Source: Planctomycetota bacterium
GTDB taxonomy: Bacteria; Planctomycetota; Planctomycetia; Pirellulales; UBA7805
Length of the DNA stretch: 10,588 nt
Direction of reading: 5' to 3'
Assembly: GCA_014237955.1 (NCBI GenBank)
Contig: JABABY010000055.1
Coordinates: 1-10,588 of the forward strand
The notes under the pieces were generated by a model. It did not search any database. It saw nothing but the letters and a program-made list of their open reading frames with translations, and was not told the DNA's origin. Each line of letters begins with the position of its first letter. Within the stretch, counting starts at the first letter, position 1. Shown here one piece after another: positions 6,012-10,588 of this stretch. A program made the position numbers and the translations under genes.

Positions 6012-7175
6012 ATGACCTGTAAACCAAAAAATGTTGCCGTACTCGGGTCCACCGGGAGTATCGGAAAAAATGCACTGGAGGTGATTGCTGCATCGGGGGG
6101 CACTCTCCGCGTCTCCGTGCTTTCGGCACACACACGTCTTGATCTCCTTATCGAACAAGCGATCAAAATGTCGCCGGACTGCGTCATCGCCACCTGTGAT
6201 GAAACAGCTTCTTCGCAAGACTGGAGCCGATTGCCCGCAAACTGTGAGTTACTAGTGGGCAGTAAAAACACGGAAAAGGTGGTCCGCCGCGATGATATTG
6301 ACGTGGTCGTTGCGGCCATTGTAGGCTCTGCCGGCCTACAGAGTACCCTGGCGGCCGTTGCAATGGGCAAAACAATTGCCCTGGCCAACAAAGAGACGCT
6401 CGTCATGGCAGGCCCCCTGGTAATGGGGCTGGCACAGGAGACAGGGGCAAACATTTTGCCCATCGATAGTGAACATAGTGCTGTCTTCCAGGCATTGCGT
6501 ACTGGGGAGACAAATGAAGTAAAACGAATCATTCTCACAGCAAGCGGAGGGCCTTTTCGCCACCATACCCAAAAACAATTGGAAAGCGTTACGGTAGCGG
6601 AAGCACTTGCCCACCCAACGTGGAAGATGGGTCCGAAAATCACGATTGACTCGGCAACAATGATGAATAAGGCCCTGGAAATCATAGAGGCTCGCTGGCT
6701 TTTTGACCTCCCACCCGATCAAATTGAAGTCGTTATCCACCCACAATCCATTGTCCATTCCATGGTAGAGTTTATTGATGGCTCGATCGTCGCCCAAATG
6801 AGCCCCCCTGATATGAGATTGCCGATCCAATTCGCCCTGCATTGGCCTCACCGCAGAGATGCTATCGGGAAACAGCTCGATTTTAGCGAGAATATGGATC
6901 TCCAGTTTGAGCCGGCTGATCGAGATCGTTTCTCTGCATTAGAATTAGGTATGGAGGCTGCAGAAACAGGTGGCACAAGTGGTGCTGTACTCAATGCAGC
7001 AAATGAAGCAGCAGTGGCACGATTTTTGAACGAAGATTTGTCTTTTAAGGACATCGTGCCCGTCTGCCAAACTATAGTAAACCGACATTCGTTTGAGTCA
7101 GCGCCCAGTCTAGAGCGGTTACTCGAATTAGATCGCTGGGCACGCGAGGAGGTTAACCGTTGGGTACACACGTAA
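6012..7175 (+). CDS. dxr: 1-deoxy-D-xylulose 5-phosphate reductoisomerase
   Basis: Second step of the MEP isoprenoid pathway: rearranges and reduces DXP to 2-C-methyl-D-erythritol 4-phosphate with NADPH, in the cytoplasm. The 387 residues match the family length (about 398 in E. coli). Visible: dinucleotide-binding GSTGSIG (12-18), ALANKETLVMAG (about 123-134), metal ligands D152 and E154 in LPIDSEHSAVFQAL, SGGPFR (178-183), HPTWKMG (201-207), and the third ligand E223 in NKALEIIEA, then the helical C-terminal domain. The ATG at 6012 is chosen because it places MTCKPKNVAVLG directly before the nucleotide-binding loop as in homologues; an in-frame TTG at 5928 would translate through the leader stems. 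The ribosome binding site is weak, and a complementary segment covers the expected position, so translation may be controlled. Its stop overlaps the ATG of rseP. Confidence 0.97.
   Translation: MTCKPKNVAVLGSTGSIGKNALEVIAASGGTLRVSVLSAHTRLDLLIEQAIKMSPDCVIATCDETASSQDWSRLPANCELLVGSKNTEKVVRRDDIDVVVAAIVGSAGLQSTLAAVAMGKTIALANKETLVMAGPLVMGLAQETGANILPIDSEHSAVFQALRTGETNEVKRIILTASGGPFRHHTQKQLESVTVAEALAHPTWKMGPKITIDSATMMNKALEIIEARWLFDLPPDQIEVVIHPQSIVHSMVEFIDGSIVAQMSPPDMRLPIQFALHWPHRRDAIGKQLDFSENMDLQFEPADRDRFSALELGMEAAETGGTSGAVLNAANEAAVARFLNEDLSFKDIVPVCQTIVNRHSFESAPSLERLLELDRWAREEVNRWVHT
7147..7153 (+). promoter_or_regulatory. strong Shine-Dalgarno inside the end of dxr
   Basis: AGGAGGT lies inside the last codons of dxr, 6 bases before an in-frame TTG at 7160 but 21 bases before the ATG at 7175. 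Its spacing favours the TTG as the rseP start, adding five residues (MGTHV) and a 16-base overlap with dxr. The ATG remains possible through coupled reinitiation at the overlapping TAATG. Confidence 0.55.
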
Positions 7176-9280
7176 TGATTGCTGCTTGGTATAGCTTCGA
7201 AAATTGGCCTTACATTGCCCTGGCGCTGGCAGCTTTAGGAATGGTCATTTTCGTCCACGAGTTAGGCCATTTCGTTGTCGCAAAACTGTGTGGCGTAAAA
7301 TGCGAAAAGTTCTATATCGGTTTTGATCCGCCGATTAAATTGGGCTGGGGTAAATACAGCCTGCCCCTACCGAGCGCCCTTTGGAAAAAAAAATGGGGGG
7401 AGACAGAATACGGGATAGGTATCATCCCGCTCGGCGGCTACGTAAAAATGCTTGGCCAGGATGACAACCCAGGCCGGCAAACAGAAAAGGTAAGAGAATC
7501 TCAGAATTCAAACTCTCCTTCCAAAGAGGGCCAACGGGGCTCCAATGAAAATTACGTCTCGGACCCTCGGAGTTATATCTCCCAGAGTGTTCCGAGGCGG
7601 ATGGCGATCATTTCCGCCGGCGTGGTCATGAATCTTATTTTCGCATGGATCTTCGCCACGATCGCTTTTTCGCCAACATTGGGTGCCCCTTATATTCGCT
7701 GCGACGTCGCAAGTGTAATGCCCGGCGAGGCGGCCTATCAGGCAGGCATTCTTCCGGGTGATCAGATCATCGAAATTAATGGTGTCAAAAATCCTCGCTT
7801 TAAAGATTTGCGCCAGGAGGTCATCCTCGGCGACTTTGTCGGTGGAATCCCTATCACCGTGGAGCGACCCGTTGCTCATGGAGAAGAACCTGAGATTCTC
7901 TCCTTTACGTTGACGCCGAAACAAAATGATCAGCGGCTGATGAGAATCATTGGTGTTTCGCCATCTTCATCACTACGGCTTGGCAATGAACGCGCCACTG
8001 CGCCAGGAACCCCAGCAGCTAAAGTGGCGAAAGACAATCGCCATGGTGGAGATCGATTGATTGAAATCAATGGCCAACCGGTTCGTGATTTCATTGATTA
8101 CCGATCTCGACTCGCTGCAAATATGGACAAAACAGTCACGCTTACCTTTGCACGAGAAACCACAAAAGACGCTGAGGAACTGATTACTGTCGAGGTACCA
8201 CCCCGTTTTTTGGTGCGATATGGCTTGGTCATGAAGATGGGTCCCATCGTTGCAATCCGGCCAGACTCTCCGGCCGAAACTGCGGGTATTGAGTCCGGGG
8301 ACCAGATCGTGCGTGTGCATGGAAAACCGATTGGCGACCCGTTGGATTTTCCGGAACAGATGCGGGAAAGAGTGGGTCAAACTGTTGCACTCGAAGTCCT
8401 TCGCACGACAGAAAAGGGTGAGCAATTACTCTCCTTCGAGTTACAACCTGTTGCGGTTTCCTGGAGCAGCGATGTCCTGGGCACTATGGAGATCCCATCA
8501 CTCGGGATTGCCTATGAGGTTCTCGATACCGTTGCTGCAGTCGTCGACGGCAGTCCTGCCGCGAAGGCAGGAGTCCTTCCCGGTGATCAGATTTCAGACA
8601 TTACGCTCAAACCAGCCAATGAAGCGCAAGCAGCCAAAGAAGGGCGGTTGTTTCCCAAGGGCCAGATTGTCACTCAACAAATCGGCTCGCCCAAAGGTGT
8701 CAGTTGGGTCCTTTGGTTACGGTCCGTGGCACAAACGCTCCAGAAAGATACATCTCTTAACCTGACCGTCCAACGTGACGGCGCGGCGCAATCATTGCTG
8801 ATCCCCCCCGCAAAACTTTCGACGACTGCGCTTCCCAGTCGAGGATTTGTGTTTGTCCAGGAGACGGACATCATGCGGGCGGACAATCTCAGTGAAGCGA
8901 TGTCGCTAGGCTGGCGAGAAACGAAGCACTCCATGCTCGCGGTGTATCGTTTCTTGCACAGGCTCGTGTCCGGACAGGTCTCTCCACAGTTGCTAGGAGG
9001 CCCAGGAACGATTGCTGCAGTTGCTGGAATGTCTGCAAAACAGGGGCCCGCGACTCTTCTGCTCTTCCTGACGTTACTCAGTGCCAATCTGGCGGTCATT
9101 AACTTTTTGCCGATTCCCGTACTGGACGGCGGGCACATGGTCTTTTTGATCCTGGAGGGAATTTTCCGCCGTCCCGTCAGTGAAAAGGTGGTGATCCCAC
9201 TGACCTGGGCCGGACTTTTTCTGATCCTGGCGTTGATGCTTTTTGTGATTGGGCTCGACGTAGACCGATTTCTTCTCTGA
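7175..9280 (+). CDS. rseP: RseP-type site-2 zinc metalloprotease with multiple PDZ-like modules
   Basis: Intramembrane protease of the M50/RseP family, which cuts single-pass substrates such as anti-sigma factors after a first cleavage. Numbering from the ATG at 7175 (701 residues): TM1 about 11-28 merging into zinc motif HELGH (28-32); GIGIIPLGGYVKMLGQ (80-95); a hydrophilic stretch about 96-135; TM2 about 143-163; PDZ-like modules about 167-249, 259-341 (degenerate), 353-426 and 443-545; then the third zinc-ligand motif NFLPIPVLDGGH (643-654, LDG at 650-652), with TM segments around 625-645 and 677-693. E. coli RseP has about 450 residues and two PDZ domains, so the extra length is in the extracytoplasmic PDZ region. 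The fourth module holds a roughly 35-residue insertion. It is in the dxr transcript and translationally linked to it; the start may instead be TTG at 7160. No anti-sigma factor lies in the window. Confidence 0.95.
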   Translation: MIAAWYSFENWPYIALALAALGMVIFVHELGHFVVAKLCGVKCEKFYIGFDPPIKLGWGKYSLPLPSALWKKKWGETEYGIGIIPLGGYVKMLGQDDNPGRQTEKVRESQNSNSPSKEGQRGSNENYVSDPRSYISQSVPRRMAIISAGVVMNLIFAWIFATIAFSPTLGAPYIRCDVASVMPGEAAYQAGILPGDQIIEINGVKNPRFKDLRQEVILGDFVGGIPITVERPVAHGEEPEILSFTLTPKQNDQRLMRIIGVSPSSSLRLGNERATAPGTPAAKVAKDNRHGGDRLIEINGQPVRDFIDYRSRLAANMDKTVTLTFARETTKDAEELITVEVPPRFLVRYGLVMKMGPIVAIRPDSPAETAGIESGDQIVRVHGKPIGDPLDFPEQMRERVGQTVALEVLRTTEKGEQLLSFELQPVAVSWSSDVLGTMEIPSLGIAYEVLDTVAAVVDGSPAAKAGVLPGDQISDITLKPANEAQAAKEGRLFPKGQIVTQQIGSPKGVSWVLWLRSVAQTLQKDTSLNLTVQRDGAAQSLLIPPAKLSTTALPSRGFVFVQETDIMRADNLSEAMSLGWRETKHSMLAVYRFLHRLVSGQVSPQLLGGPGTIAAVAGMSAKQGPATLLLFLTLLSANLAVINFLPIPVLDGGHMVFLILEGIFRRPVSEKVVIPLTWAGLFLILALMLFVIGLDVDRFLL

Positions 9281-9390
9281 GTCACTTTTTCTAGCATTTG
9301 TTTCTTATCTGAAGCTTCAAGCCACCAGTGACTGCTAGCATTGCTCGCTAGAGGTAGCCTTCGTCGCTCTTGCCCCGAAGGCTTCCGGAA
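9280..9390 (+). repeat. chain of inverted repeats between rseP and lpxD
   Basis: The 167-base spacer holds successive, non-overlapping stems. AGTCACT (9280-9286) pairs with AGTGACT (9327-9333) and encloses the palindrome TGAAGCTTCA (9310-9319). CTAGC (9335-9339) pairs with GCTAG (9347-9351). AGCCTTCG (9356-9363) pairs with CGAAGGCT (9376-9383). The palindrome TTCCGGAA (9383-9390) follows. There is also a direct repeat CTAGCATT (9291-9298, 9335-9342). None is followed by a T-run, so termination is not clear. RNA processing, partial attenuation, or a site separating rseP from lpxD expression are all possible. Confidence 0.4.
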
Positions 9391-9447
9391 GATTAGATTG
9401 CTGGTCGCACGGATCGCATTTTTTCGCGGGAAAGGATTCTTTGGGTC

Positions 9448-10512
9448 ATGGGTACGCCTTTATCGGAACTCGCCCGTTTGGTCGATGGCCAGCTGGTAGG
9501 CGATGGCACGATTGACATCTCTGATGCCGCTACAATCGCTACTGCGCAAGAAGGCGAAATTTCATTTCTGGACGACCCAGAAAAGAATAAACTCTTAGAT
9601 GATTCTCGAGCCTCGGCTTTGGTCGTGCCGACCGGCTTTGTACCCGATAAAGTCGCGGCGATACAAGTAACCGATGTTCCGGAAGCATTCGCACAAATAG
9701 TCACTCATTTTCGCCCGCCACGCTATGCCAAAAGAGTTGGCATCAGCCCTGCTGCGATCGTGAGTCCCTCCGCTCAGATTGGTGAAGAGGTAGACATCCA
9801 CCTCGGGGCAACTATTGGAGATGATGTAACGATCGGTGCACGAGCCACCATCCACGCAGGTGTCACCGTAATGGATGGCTGCTGTATCGGTGAAGATGTA
9901 ACCATCTTTCCGAATGCCGTTCTTTACGAAAATACGATTCTTGGACCGCGATCGATTGTCCATGCCGGTGCGGTTTTGGGTGCCTATGGCTTTGGGTACA
10001 CCACGGTAAGTGGCCGTCATATTCTTTCCGCACAATTAGGGTATGTCTGTATCGGTCCCGACGTGGAAATCGGAGCGGCAACAACTATTGATCGGGGGAC
10101 GTATGGGCCTACAGAAATTGGGGAAGGCACAAAAATCGACAATCTCGTAATGATCGCCCACAACTGTCGCATCGGCCGCCACAACATCATCTGCTCACAG
10201 GTAGGAATCGCTGGCAGCACAACGACGGGCGACTATGTTGTTATGGCCGGACAGGTCGGAGTTCGGGACCATGTTCATATTGGCTCGCGAGTCCGACTAG
10301 GCGCAATGGCAGGGGTTCATAGTGATGTTCCCGATGGGGAATGTTTTGTCGGCATTCCCGCCACACCACTGCGGGAACAAAGTGTCAAACAGGCGGCCCT
10401 TGCAAGACTCCCGGAAATGCGAAAACAATTAAAACAAATGCAACGCACCATCGACAAGATGACCGAGGATCGTTCGATGGGGGATGTCAAAAAACCGTCA
10501 ACGGCCGCTTAG
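9448..10512 (+). CDS. lpxD: UDP-3-O-(3-hydroxyacyl)glucosamine N-acyltransferase LpxD
   Basis: Third step of lipid A synthesis: adds a 3-hydroxyacyl chain from acyl-ACP to the amine of UDP-3-O-acylglucosamine, in the cytoplasm. The 354 residues (E. coli 341) comprise an N-terminal uridine-binding domain (about 1-98, with LVDGQLVGDG and GEISFLDDP), a left-handed beta-helix of hexapeptide repeats (about 102-290), and a C-terminal helical, probably coiled-coil tail (about 312-340). LGAYGFGY (177-184), DRGTYG (215-220) and IAHNC (236-240) with catalytic-type H238 match the LpxD active site and separate it from LpxA. The ATG at 9448 begins MGTPLSELARLVDG as in homologues; an AAAGGA lies 11 bases upstream. 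It is co-directional with dxr-rseP but 167 bases away, so it may have its own promoter. Its presence implies lipid A-type lipopolysaccharide. Confidence 0.96.
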   Translation: MGTPLSELARLVDGQLVGDGTIDISDAATIATAQEGEISFLDDPEKNKLLDDSRASALVVPTGFVPDKVAAIQVTDVPEAFAQIVTHFRPPRYAKRVGISPAAIVSPSAQIGEEVDIHLGATIGDDVTIGARATIHAGVTVMDGCCIGEDVTIFPNAVLYENTILGPRSIVHAGAVLGAYGFGYTTVSGRHILSAQLGYVCIGPDVEIGAATTIDRGTYGPTEIGEGTKIDNLVMIAHNCRIGRHNIICSQVGIAGSTTTGDYVVMAGQVGVRDHVHIGSRVRLGAMAGVHSDVPDGECFVGIPATPLREQSVKQAALARLPEMRKQLKQMQRTIDKMTEDRSMGDVKKPSTAA

Positions 10513-10588
10513 TGGTCATTCCCGATAAACCGCGATACAGAAGACTGGGTGAAGATATCCGGAGTATCGCTAAGAGATACAAACCACA

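Noticed and set aside
6002..6685. 227-codon minus-strand open frame opposite dxr
   Set aside because: Fully antisense to conserved dxr motifs, with low-complexity Ser/Ala/Thr composition and no family features.
1..10588. Defence system, CRISPR, prophage, insertion sequence or tRNA
   Set aside because: Both strands were read for repeat arrays, transposase or integrase motifs and cloverleaf ends; none found. The genes are conserved housekeeping or secreted proteins.

Overview
The window reads as chromosomal core sequence of a Gram-negative-type bacterium, most likely a planctomycete (Pirellulales-like). This is inferred from gene style, not from a marker gene. The clues are a secreted leucine-rich-repeat protein ending in the discoidin-like sugar-binding domain common in planctomycete secreted proteins, an unusually long site-2 protease with about four PDZ-like modules, and lipid A and MEP-isoprenoid genes beside ftsH. 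I see no mobile element, rRNA, tRNA or CRISPR array.

Layout, left to right. (1) 1-868: the 3' part of a multifunctional beta-oxidation gene (3-hydroxyacyl-CoA dehydrogenase part, + strand); its reading frame appears disrupted within the first ~60 bases. (2) 967-1980: secreted LRR/F5-8C-like protein with a strong ribosome binding site and an intrinsic terminator just after it. (3) 2237-2629: a stand-alone receiver-domain response regulator, preceded by a 14-bp perfect palindrome. (4) 2728-5608, minus strand: ftsH followed by an endonuclease/exonuclease/phosphatase-family gene, convergent with the response regulator. (5) 5609-6011: a 403-base divergent control region between ftsH and dxr, with plausible promoters for both sides, an 8-bp direct repeat 21 bp apart, and a dxr leader that can fold into a three-way junction with an alternative pairing near the start codon. 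(6) 6012-10512, plus strand: dxr, rseP (start overlaps the dxr stop) and, after a hairpin-rich 167-base spacer, lpxD. Bases 10513-10588 show nothing I can call.

The right half is an envelope-biogenesis neighbourhood. Dxr commits carbon to isoprenoids, including the undecaprenyl carrier; LpxD acylates the lipid A precursor; RseP and FtsH are the two membrane-embedded or membrane-anchored proteases of envelope stress and quality control. In proteobacteria the order is dxr-cdsA-rseP-bamA-skp-lpxD-fabZ-lpxA. Here cdsA, bamA and skp are absent between the retained genes, so this is a condensed version of that cluster.

The proteins are largely ordinary. The observations most worth testing are non-coding: the structured dxr leader, the operator-like repeat on the ftsH side, the palindrome before the response regulator, and the chain of hairpins between rseP and lpxD.
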